Of a stretch of 31,491 bases of DNA, positions 22,068-28,900 are shown in pieces. The stretch comes from Turicibacter sp. UBA7094 (GTDB taxonomy: Bacteria; Bacillota_I; Bacilli_A; MOL361; Turicibacteraceae), in the NCBI GenBank assembly GCA_002493395.1, contig DKYS01000135.1, positions 1 to 31,491 on the forward strand. The letters run 5' to 3'. How positions within the stretch are numbered: the stretch's first letter is position 1; every line of letters begins with the position of its first letter. The notes beneath the pieces are model-generated. The model saw only the letters and a program-made list of their open reading frames with translations, did not search any database and was not told the DNA's origin. A program made the translations under genes and the position numbers.

Positions 22068-23792
22068 TTATTCCTCCTCCCCTTTTTTAAGTTGTGATTC
22101 AACAATCTGTTGATAAATTTCGTTTGTTTTTAATAACTCTTCATGAGTTCCCATACCGACGATACGTCCCTCATCCATGACTAGAATACGTGTAGCATCC
22201 ATGACTGTACTTACACGTTGGGCCACAATAATCACGGTTGCATTTTGCGTTTCTTTTTTTAACGCCTCTCGTAATTTAGCATCTGTTTTAAAATCTAATG
22301 CCGAGAAACTATCATCGAATAAATAAATTTCAGGTTTTCTAACAACCGCCCTTGCAATTGATAATCGTTGTTTTTGTCCCCCTGAAACATTTGTTCCACC
22401 TTGAGAAATTGGCGACTCAATTCCTTCTTTCATCTTCGAAACAAAATCCGTTGCCTGGGCAATATCTAAAGCATGACAAATTTCTTCATCTGTTGCATCT
22501 TCTTTTCCATATAAAATATTATCACGAATCGTTCCCGTGAATAACATTGCTTTTTGAGGGACATAACCAATCTTAGAACGAAGTTCATCCTCATTCATCT
22601 GGCGAACATTAACTCCATCAACTAAAACTTCACCAACAGCGGCATCATAAAAGCGAGGAATCATATTTAAGATTGAGGATTTCCCTGAACCAGTCCCACC
22701 TATAATAGCTGTTATCTCCCCTGGCTTTGCAGAAAAAGAAATATCCGAAATTGCATATTCTTCTGCTCCCTCATATCCAAAAGAAACATTTTTAAATTCA
22801 ACGCATCCTTTTAATGTCGGTTTTACAGCATCAGCAGGACTTACAATAGAAGGTTCCATTTCAAGTACTTCGTTAATACGAACAGCAGAGGCTTGTGCAC
22901 GTGGAATTAAAACGAACATCATCGTTAACATTAATAATGAGAACATAATTTGTGTCAAGTATTGAATAAATGCCATTAAGTCCCCAACCATTAAATCTCC
23001 ACCATCGATACGAATTCCACCGAACCAAATAACAGCGATAATAGATAAATTTAAAATTAACATCATGAGTGGCATTAAAGCACCCATCAAACGATTGGCA
23101 ATTGTAGCAATTTTAGAAACTTCTATACTCGCCTCATTAAATCTCTCTTGTTCACGAGACACCTTATTAAATACACGAATAACACGAATTCCAGTTAAGT
23201 TTTCGCGTACAACTAAATTCAATCGATCAATTCGTTTTTGCATTTTTTCAAACATCGGCATCGTAAACTTAGCAATTACAATAATCGTTAAAACAATAAT
23301 GGGAATAACAATAAAAATAACTTTTGATAGCTCGATATCCTTATTAACTGCCCGAATCATGGCCCCTACTATCATTAATGGAGCACTTAACATCATACGC
23401 ATCATCATAATAACGACAAGTTGCACTTGATTAATATCATTTGTTGTTCGTGTAATTAATGATGCTGTTCCGATTTCATTAACTTCTGACAAAGAGAATG
23501 ACTCTACCTTAGTAAACACCTTTTTACGTAAATCACGGCTAAAGCCTATCCCTATCCTAGCCGTTAAATAGCTAGTCAAAATAGTACACGCCGTTCCAAT
23601 CAATGCAACCAGTAGCATTATTCCACCACGGCCTAAGATATACGGAACATCGCCTTGAACAATTCCTGTATTAACAATCTCTGACATTAAATCGGGTAAT
23701 TCTAAATCTGTCATCGTCGAGATAAAAACGAGAACTAAAACGCAAGCAATCAACAAAGCATAGGGCTTTAGTCCCTTAAATAATTTCAACAT
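22068..23792 (-). CDS. Heterodimeric ABC multidrug exporter, degenerate-site subunit
   Basis: This 574-aa half-transporter has six helices (about 10-300) and an ATPase domain. Walker A is GGTGSGKSS (365-373) and the signature is a perfect NVSGGQKQR (468-476). The Walker B carboxylate is Asp (YLFDDS, D494 in place of Glu) and the H-loop His is Gln (VAQRVS, Q525). Such a degenerate nucleotide site paired with a canonical partner is diagnostic of asymmetric exporters such as BmrCD, LmrCD and TM287/288. The order marR, this gene, then the canonical subunit is typical of regulated drug-resistance operons. Confidence 0.92.
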   Translation of the reverse strand: MLKLFKGLKPYALLIACVLVLVFISTMTDLELPDLMSEIVNTGIVQGDVPYILGRGGIMLLVALIGTACTILTSYLTARIGIGFSRDLRKKVFTKVESFSLSEVNEIGTASLITRTTNDINQVQLVVIMMMRMMLSAPLMIVGAMIRAVNKDIELSKVIFIVIPIIVLTIIVIAKFTMPMFEKMQKRIDRLNLVVRENLTGIRVIRVFNKVSREQERFNEASIEVSKIATIANRLMGALMPLMMLILNLSIIAVIWFGGIRIDGGDLMVGDLMAFIQYLTQIMFSLLMLTMMFVLIPRAQASAVRINEVLEMEPSIVSPADAVKPTLKGCVEFKNVSFGYEGAEEYAISDISFSAKPGEITAIIGGTGSGKSSILNMIPRFYDAAVGEVLVDGVNVRQMNEDELRSKIGYVPQKAMLFTGTIRDNILYGKEDATDEEICHALDIAQATDFVSKMKEGIESPISQGGTNVSGGQKQRLSIARAVVRKPEIYLFDDSFSALDFKTDAKLREALKKETQNATVIIVAQRVSTVMDATRILVMDEGRIVGMGTHEELLKTNEIYQQIVESQLKKGEEE

Positions 23793-23811
23793 GTCTAACT
23801 CTTCCTCCTTT

Positions 23812-24240
23812 TTAATCCTTTAAATTTACTAATAACTTGTTAAAAATAGCCATGGCCTGCTCTAACTCCTCTTTAGAGAAATTTCCAAACGCACGAATAT
23901 TATGCTCCCTAAAAATTTGATTAACAACTTTGGCCTGAGTAGCTCCTCTTTCGGTCAAACACACATGTGTAACCCGTTGATCCGCTTCATTGCGACGGCG
24001 TTCAATAAGCCCATCACGCTCCATTCGTTTTAACATTGCACTCACCGTAGCGGGCGTTACATTAAGTTTATTAGCTAATTCTACCTGCGTGGCCTGCTTA
24101 CACTGAGATAAGGCATGGATCATTCCAGGTTGAGACGGACAAAGTCCCTCTTCATCTAAACTTCGCTTCACCACTAATAAATGGCTTCTTATCAAATGTC
24201 CAAATACCCTAGCTACCTCATTAATCTCTGAATTATCCAA
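23812..24240 (-). CDS. MarR family transcriptional regulator of the exporter operon
   Basis: This 142-aa dimeric winged-helix repressor has helices and wing in HLLVVKRSLDEEGLCPSQPG, QATQVELANKLNVTPATVSA (recognition helix), MLKRMERDGLIERRRNEADQ and RVTHVCLTERG. The GTG at 24249 is inside the SD GAGGTG, so TTG at 24240, 6 nt downstream, is the likely start. It is the first gene of marR-exporter-exporter, 19 nt before the first exporter subunit. A perfect inverted repeat covers the -35 of its promoter, so autorepression relieved by a drug-like ligand is likely. Confidence 0.9.
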   Translation of the reverse strand: MDNSEINEVARVFGHLIRSHLLVVKRSLDEEGLCPSQPGMIHALSQCKQATQVELANKLNVTPATVSAMLKRMERDGLIERRRNEADQRVTHVCLTERGATQAKVVNQIFREHNIRAFGNFSKEELEQAMAIFNKLLVNLKD

Positions 24241-24267
24241 CTTATTCACCTCGCATTAACTAAATTA

Positions 24268-24304
24268 ATATTAACTCACCTTCAATAGTTAGTCAACTAA
24301 CTAT
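24268..24304 (-). promoter_or_regulatory. marR operon promoter with overlapping MarR operator
   Basis: On the minus strand TTGACT (24296-24291), 17 nt, TAATAT (24273-24268) forms the promoter. The inverted repeat ATAGTTAGT (24285-24293) and ACTAACTAT (24296-24304), separated by 2 nt, covers the -35. A further half-site-like CTAACTAA follows at about 24307-24314. Confidence 0.8.
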
Positions 24305-24718
24305 TAGCTAACTAATCGTTTTCATTTTCAAGAAAGGGCTTTTTATTTCCTAATTTGTCAGTTTAAAGTAGATAACTCGCTATAATTGACATGACGCGAC
24401 TCATCTCCCTTTCATTATTTTCAATAAACGACAGATTTTTTTAGGCACGTGACCCTATTTTATTCAACTCCACTTAGGGACAAGTAGAATTGAAAATTCT
24501 TTCTGATAATAAGGCGTACCCATTGCGATTGAGATTTATGGTCATATGACAGAATGAGAACGTTTCTTAATTTGATTGGTTGTGAATTAAACGTACCATT
24601 ATATCATTTAGGTCTCATAAAAACCTAACCTGAGATTCACACTCTTACTGAAAAATGAATTCTATCTTTGCTTCCTTTAGTGTGGAAACTTATTTGAACT
24701 TTTAATCCCCTAAAAACA
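24305..24718. other. Intergenic region with one copy of a dispersed short repeat
   Basis: No gene is supported. The segment 24423-24460 shares three collinear blocks (AATAAACGA, TAGGCAC, GTGACCCTATTT) with 5928-5994. A small stem TTAGGT/ACCTAA lies near 24609-24629. I see nothing else. Confidence 0.4.
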
Positions 24719-24760
24719 AAAAAAGACAGAAAATCGTATAAACGATTCTCTATCTTTTTT
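24719..24760 (-). terminator. Terminator of the YjiH-like gene
   Basis: AGACAGAAAATCGT (to 24737) pairs with ACGATTCTCTATCT (from 24742) with two mismatches and flanking A and T runs, just beyond the stop at 24763. Confidence 0.7.
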
Positions 24761-24762
24761 AA

Positions 24763-26145
24763 CTAAAAAATAAAATGAGCAATTAACGAAATAATTGGTA
24801 AAGTGATTAATGTACGTTGAATGAAAATAATAAATAATTCCTTTAAATTAACAGGAATTTTTGAAGAAAGTAATAACGCTCCTACCTCTGATAAATAAAT
24901 CAATTGAGAGACTGAAACAGATGCAATAATAAAACGCGTCATATCACTTTTAATAGTTGCAGCTAAAACTGATGGAAGTAGCATATCTGCAAATCCTGCG
25001 ACTAATGTTTGTGAGGCAGCCAGTGGCTCCGGAACCTGTAGTAGCATTAAAATAGGTAAAAAAGGTAATCCTAAAATTTTAAATACTGGTGTGTATTCTG
25101 CAATAACTAAGGCAATCGTCCCAACGGCCATCACAATAGGAATAACCGCGAGCCACATATCTAACACATTTTTAAACCCATCAATAAAGATAACCTTCAT
25201 AAACTCTTGTGATTTTGCCTTTTCAACTGCTTGGTTTAAACCGTAAGAAAAATAATTAAATCCATTTGGGATATCTTCATCTCTCTCTTTCTTTGTCCCA
25301 TCAAAAAACACATCTTCCTTTTTCGATAAAGGAGGCAATTTAGGCAATATAACAGCAGCCAGTAAACTCGCAGTTGTTACTGTCATGTAAAATGGAATAA
25401 ACATATGCCCTAAATTAACCGTGTTAATAACAACCAGACTAAACGTTACTGAAACTAGTGAAAACGTTGTTCCAATAACCGCGGCTTCGCGTTTTGTATA
25501 AAAACCATCTTCGTATTGTTTGCTTGTTAATAATACCCCAATCGTTCCATCACCTAACCAAGAGGCAATACAATCAACTGCTGATCTTCCCGGTAAGTTA
25601 AAGATTGGTCTCATTACCTTAGATAATAAAGCACCTACAAACTCTAATAAACCAAAGTTTAATAATAAAGGTAAAAATAGACCTGCAAATAAAAACACGG
25701 AAAAGAGAATCGGTAGTAAATCATTAAACACTAATCCTCCTGTATTAGATGATATTATAAAACCTGGCCCTTTCCCGTAAAAAACCATCACGATGAAAAT
25801 AGCTGATAAGACCCTTAGTGTTGCCCAAATAGGAGTTACATTAAATAAGCTATTTAAGAATGAACTCTCTAACATAAATTTCGGCTTCAACCCCTTAACC
25901 GTCACCGTCCCAACTAAAGTAATGATGACTAAAATTGTTAGGATTGCGGGTAAAATATTGCCTAAACAATTTTTTAAGCCTGTTGATAAAATCGCAATCG
26001 GTATCGTGATTCCATCGTCCGTCGACACCGGAAACATAAATAAGATAACCCCGATTAGTGAGGGAATCAAAAATTTTAATATTTCTGCCCCCTTATAAGA
26101 GGTTCCCGAACCTCCATGGTGAATATTTTTATCTTTATCCATCAT
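24763..26145 (-). CDS. YjiH family membrane protein, nucleoside-recognition (Gate) domain
   Basis: This 460-aa integral membrane protein has about ten to eleven helices. The Gate/nucleoside-recognition region is recognisable in LLNFGLLEFVGALLSKVMRP, GRSAVDCIASWLGDGTIGV and QYEDGFYTKREAAVIGTTFS, and again near the C-terminus in ASQTLVAGFADMLLPS and VSQLIYLSEVGALLLSSKI. Related proteins (YjiH, YjiG, SpoVV/YlbJ, SpmAB) are thought to move small solutes or nucleosides, and the YjiH substrate is not settled. Between helices is a charged cytosolic loop (about 275-310). ATG 26145 or 26142 follows a weak AAGGAC site. It is monocistronic, with a promoter and palindrome upstream. Confidence 0.8.
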   Translation of the reverse strand: MMDKDKNIHHGGSGTSYKGAEILKFLIPSLIGVILFMFPVSTDDGITIPIAILSTGLKNCLGNILPAILTILVIITLVGTVTVKGLKPKFMLESSFLNSLFNVTPIWATLRVLSAIFIVMVFYGKGPGFIISSNTGGLVFNDLLPILFSVFLFAGLFLPLLLNFGLLEFVGALLSKVMRPIFNLPGRSAVDCIASWLGDGTIGVLLTSKQYEDGFYTKREAAVIGTTFSLVSVTFSLVVINTVNLGHMFIPFYMTVTTASLLAAVILPKLPPLSKKEDVFFDGTKKERDEDIPNGFNYFSYGLNQAVEKAKSQEFMKVIFIDGFKNVLDMWLAVIPIVMAVGTIALVIAEYTPVFKILGLPFLPILMLLQVPEPLAASQTLVAGFADMLLPSVLAATIKSDMTRFIIASVSVSQLIYLSEVGALLLSSKIPVNLKELFIIFIQRTLITLPIISLIAHFIF

Positions 26146-26175
26146 TATTACCGTCCTTATTTTTTCTCTGATTTT

Positions 26176-26207
26176 ATAAGTATACTTATTAGGCTGAAAC
26201 TTATCAA
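26176..26207 (-). promoter_or_regulatory. Promoter of the YjiH-like gene with palindrome on the -10
   Basis: On the minus strand TTGATA (26207-26202), 17 nt, TATACT (26184-26179). The perfect 14-bp palindrome ATAAGTATACTTAT (26176-26189) is centred on the -10 box and may be an operator. Confidence 0.7.
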
Positions 26208-26246
26208 CCTTTTTAACGACAATAATCCCCTTTTAAAGATAAAAAT

Positions 26247-26276
26247 GAGAGCCCTAAATTTAATTTAGCAGCTCTC
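26247..26276 (-). terminator. Terminator of the GNAT gene
   Basis: GAGAGC (26247-26252) pairs with GCTCTC (26271-26276), with an inner stem CTAAAT/ATTTAG and a small internal loop. On the minus strand it is followed by ATTTTTAT. Confidence 0.7.
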
Positions 26277-26289
26277 TTATACTCTAAGT

Positions 26290-26805
26290 CTACAATTTGA
26301 AATTTTCCTCTACTCCATAAACCTCTGTATTTAAAATGCGTCGATATTGAGTCAGGCGTTCCTCGCTCAGTTGACAAGACGACATGATTCTCAACTCTAC
26401 TATTCCTGTTGTTAAATTCAGTGGTGGTTGATAGTGCGGCATCTCATTTAGGATAAAACCTAGTCTCTTGTAAAATTCAATTCTTCGTCTTGTAATTGCA
26501 TTCACAGGAGGTTCTACCTCTAAAATAACGGGATATTGCTTCGCCTCCAATATCACTTCTTTCACAAGGCGCGTCCCAATTCCAAGTCCTCTCGCCTGAG
26601 AAGTGCACGCTAAATGCTCGATATAGAAAAAATCGTTAAATACATAATACGCACAAAAACCTACAACTTCTCCATTTTGAACCTCGGTTTTTAAAAAATA
26701 ATTTGAACGAAATAAAAGATTTTGTTGTTCTTCGTACCCTCTAAACTCTTCCATTGGAAAAGATTCTTTCATAATCTCATAAACTTTATCAAATGTAGTA
26801 ATCAT
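26290..26805 (-). CDS. GNAT family N-acetyltransferase
   Basis: This 171-aa cytosolic protein has a complete GNAT fold: MKESFPMEEFRGYEEQQNLL, VVGFCAYYVFNDFFYIEHLA (strand 4), SQARGLGIGTRLVKEVI (acetyl-CoA-binding motif A, Q/RxxGxG/A) and RRIEFYKRLGFILNE (motif B). The acceptor substrate is unknown. AAGGTGATG precedes ATG 26805. It is divergent from the tocopherol-cyclase-like gene with 91 nt between the start codons, so regulation may be shared. Confidence 0.85.
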   Translation of the reverse strand: MITTFDKVYEIMKESFPMEEFRGYEEQQNLLFRSNYFLKTEVQNGEVVGFCAYYVFNDFFYIEHLACTSQARGLGIGTRLVKEVILEAKQYPVILEVEPPVNAITRRRIEFYKRLGFILNEMPHYQPPLNLTTGIVELRIMSSCQLSEERLTQYRRILNTEVYGVEENFKL

Positions 26806-26896
26806 ATCATCACCTTCAGTATAAAATCTAATGATTTTGTATATAATAACATGACTTATTCACTTTTACAAGAAAGTTACTATATGGAGGCCCAAA

Positions 26897-27877
26897 ATGA
26901 AAATAAATCCGGATTTATATCACGGCCACGATCAATATACTAATTTTTTTGAAGGTTGGTATTTTAAAATCGTCGATGCCACTGGAAGGTACGCTCTAGC
27001 TTTTATTCCTGGAATTTCCCGTACTGAAGAAGCAAAAAATCATCATAGTTTTATTCAAGTCATTGATTTAATAAATAATTCCTATCATTATTATAAATAT
27101 AGTGTTGACGATTTCTACTCAAATAATCGGCACCTTAAAGTTAACATCGGAATTAATGAATTTAGTTTTAATAAGATTTATGTAGATTTTGAAAAATTTC
27201 ATGGCGTTCTATTTCTTGGTGCACCTAAAAAGTGGCCTCATTCTAAAATTAATCCTGGAATGATGGGATTCTTAGATTACTTTCCGTTTATAGATTCTCA
27301 TAGTCATGTTTGTGCTATTGATGGTTTTATAGAGGAAGGACATCTGAAAATAGGGAACAAGACAATTGATTTTAGTAACGGAAAATATTACATTGAAAAA
27401 AACTGGAGAAAAAATACTCCGACACCCCGTATTGGGATTCAAAGTAATTATTTTGAAGATAATCGAGCCACTGTGACCTGCTCCCTAGAAATTATTCCAT
27501 TCCCTATTATTAAAGAGTTTTTAGGATTTGCAATAGGGGTGACAGTGGATCAAAAGTTCTATTCCTTCACTACCACCAATCATAGTAAATTAAATATCTC
27601 TTTTTGTGATCGGGATATTTATCTCTGCGCTACCCGAGATAATTTACAATTAATTCTAAAAACTAAAAGTCACACAAAGGATTTTATCGAATGTCATGAA
27701 TCTTCCAATAAAAATTCTTCCTTTATGTATGAGGCAATATTAAACGCGGAAGTCGAGCTGACTCTTCTCAATAAAAAAAATAATACCCTAATTTATCACG
27801 GAATTGGTAAGGCAGGCGGTATAAAATATAGAGGGAATCTAAATAAATTTTTCAATAATATAGAAATATCCTCATAA
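26897..27877 (+). CDS. Tocopherol cyclase-like family protein
   Basis: This 326-aa protein has no signal peptide or clear membrane helix. It opens with the family signature YTNFFEGWYFKIVDATGRYA (about 14-33), then LAFIPGISR, HSFIQVIDL, GVLFLGAPKKWPHSKINPG (a lipid-like ligand-binding region), DSHSHVCAIDGFIEEG and GKYYIEKNW. These are landmarks of the tocopherol cyclase/lipocalin-like family (Pfam Tocopherol_cycl), whose plant and cyanobacterial members cyclise prenylated quinols. Bacterial homologues in non-phototrophs have no proven role. GGAGG lies 6 nt before ATG 26897, and a TATAAT is at 26842-26847. The gene has its own terminator. Family assignment is by remembered motifs. Catalysis is not claimed. 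Confidence 0.68.
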   Translation: MKINPDLYHGHDQYTNFFEGWYFKIVDATGRYALAFIPGISRTEEAKNHHSFIQVIDLINNSYHYYKYSVDDFYSNNRHLKVNIGINEFSFNKIYVDFEKFHGVLFLGAPKKWPHSKINPGMMGFLDYFPFIDSHSHVCAIDGFIEEGHLKIGNKTIDFSNGKYYIEKNWRKNTPTPRIGIQSNYFEDNRATVTCSLEIIPFPIIKEFLGFAIGVTVDQKFYSFTTTNHSKLNISFCDRDIYLCATRDNLQLILKTKSHTKDFIECHESSNKNSSFMYEAILNAEVELTLLNKKNNTLIYHGIGKAGGIKYRGNLNKFFNNIEISS

Positions 27878-27879
27878 CT

Positions 27880-27913
27880 AAATCCACACAAAGATGTGGG
27901 TTTTCTTTTTTTT
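27880..27913 (+). terminator. Terminator of the tocopherol-cyclase-like gene
   Basis: AAATCCACA (27880-27888) pairs with TGTGGGTTT (27895-27903), with one G-U pair, followed by a long T-run. Confidence 0.85.
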
Positions 27914-27963
27914 ACTATCTTTCATTAAAATTCCCAGAACAATCATAATTATGCAGGAATATA

Positions 27964-27993
27964 TTTACTATTCTTTAAAAATAACGATATAAT
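27964..27993 (+). promoter_or_regulatory. Promoter of the response regulator gene
   Basis: TTTACT (27964-27969), 18 nt, TATAAT (27988-27993). The next in-frame ATG at 27995 is too close to be the translation start. Confidence 0.65.
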
Positions 27994-28027
27994 AATGAAA
28001 AATACATTAACTGGAGGTCCTATCACT

Positions 28028-28726
28028 ATGATAAAACCACGCGTACTAATCGTTGATGATGAACGTGAGATTTGTGAAGCCATTCGAATTTATTTAAGGG
28101 GCGAAGATATTGAAACAATAATGGCGAACAACGGCCAAGAAGCTATTGATTTAATGAGACAAGGGAATATCCACCTTATTTTAATGGATATTATGATGCC
28201 AGGAATCGATGGCATCGTTGCAACAAGTCTAATTCGAGAGTTTTCAAATGTCCCCATCATTATGCTCACCGCAAAATCTGAAGATACCGATAAAATTATG
28301 GGACTCTCCCTTGGAGCCGATGACTATATTACTAAACCCTTCAATCCGATGGAGCTAGTTGCGCGTGTCAAAAGCCAATTACGTCGTTACCTACAATTTA
28401 ATACTGTCCAAAGTACAACTGATGAGGATACTTTAGAAGTTGGCGGACTAAGTATGAATACCGTAACGAAACAAGTGTCTGTTGATGGTAATGAGGTCCG
28501 TCTAACCCCAACGGAGTTTAAAATCCTATCCCTTCTCCTAAGAAATAAGGGTCGCGTTTTTTCTATTAATGATATTTATGAAAGAGTCTGGGATGAACCC
28601 GGATATAATGCCGAAAATACAGTAGCTGTTCATATTAGAAAAATTCGAGAAAAGATTGAAATCAATCCACGCGATCCTAGATATCTTAAAGTCGTATGGG
28701 GAGTCGGTTATAAAATTGAAGCATAA
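28028..28726 (+). CDS. OmpR/PhoB-family response regulator
   Basis: This 232-aa DNA-binding regulator has a receiver domain at residues 1-120 with the acidic pair D10/D11 (VDDE), phosphoacceptor D54 (LILMDIMMPG), T81 (MLTAKSED) and K103 (YITKPF). The C-terminal OmpR-type winged helix spans about 135-230: VRLTPTEFKILSLLLRNKG, INDIYERVWD, ENTVAVHIRKIREKIE and KVVWGVGYKI. It resembles the VanR/YycF-like class. The SD GGAGGT lies 9 nt before ATG 28028. The upstream ATG 27995 lies just after the promoter -10 and has no ribosome site. The partner kinase gene begins 174 nt downstream, after an internal terminator. Confidence 0.93.
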   Translation: MIKPRVLIVDDEREICEAIRIYLRGEDIETIMANNGQEAIDLMRQGNIHLILMDIMMPGIDGIVATSLIREFSNVPIIMLTAKSEDTDKIMGLSLGADDYITKPFNPMELVARVKSQLRRYLQFNTVQSTTDEDTLEVGGLSMNTVTKQVSVDGNEVRLTPTEFKILSLLLRNKGRVFSINDIYERVWDEPGYNAENTVAVHIRKIREKIEINPRDPRYLKVVWGVGYKIEA

Positions 28727-28781
28727 TTTTATACCACTAACAGATAATAAATTTATTAATAAACATCGATTATTTCTTTCT

Positions 28782-28811
28782 ACCATAGCACACGCTGCTG
28801 TGGTTTTTTTT
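28782..28811 (+). terminator. Terminator between response regulator and kinase genes
   Basis: ACCATAGCA (28782-28790) pairs with TGCTGTGGT (28796-28804), with one G-U pair, followed by a run of Ts to 28811. It would reduce or uncouple kinase expression from the regulator transcript. Confidence 0.8.
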
Positions 28812-28818
28812 CCTCATC

Positions 28819-28860
28819 TTAAGAAAGTTTTAAGAAAATCGCTAAATATTTATTAAGATA
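28819..28860 (+). promoter_or_regulatory. Tandem direct repeats, candidate response-regulator binding site
   Basis: TTAAGAAA occurs at 28819-28826 and again at 28830-28837, an 11-bp period (about one helical turn), and a related TTAAGATA lies at 28853-28860. Tandem half-sites with an 11-bp period are typical for OmpR-family dimers. They lie between the terminator and the kinase start. No strong -10 is visible, so a regulator-dependent promoter is possible. Confidence 0.45.
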
Positions 28861-28900
28861 TACGTGTTATCTTTAATTTGAAAAGAATGGAGTTGATACG

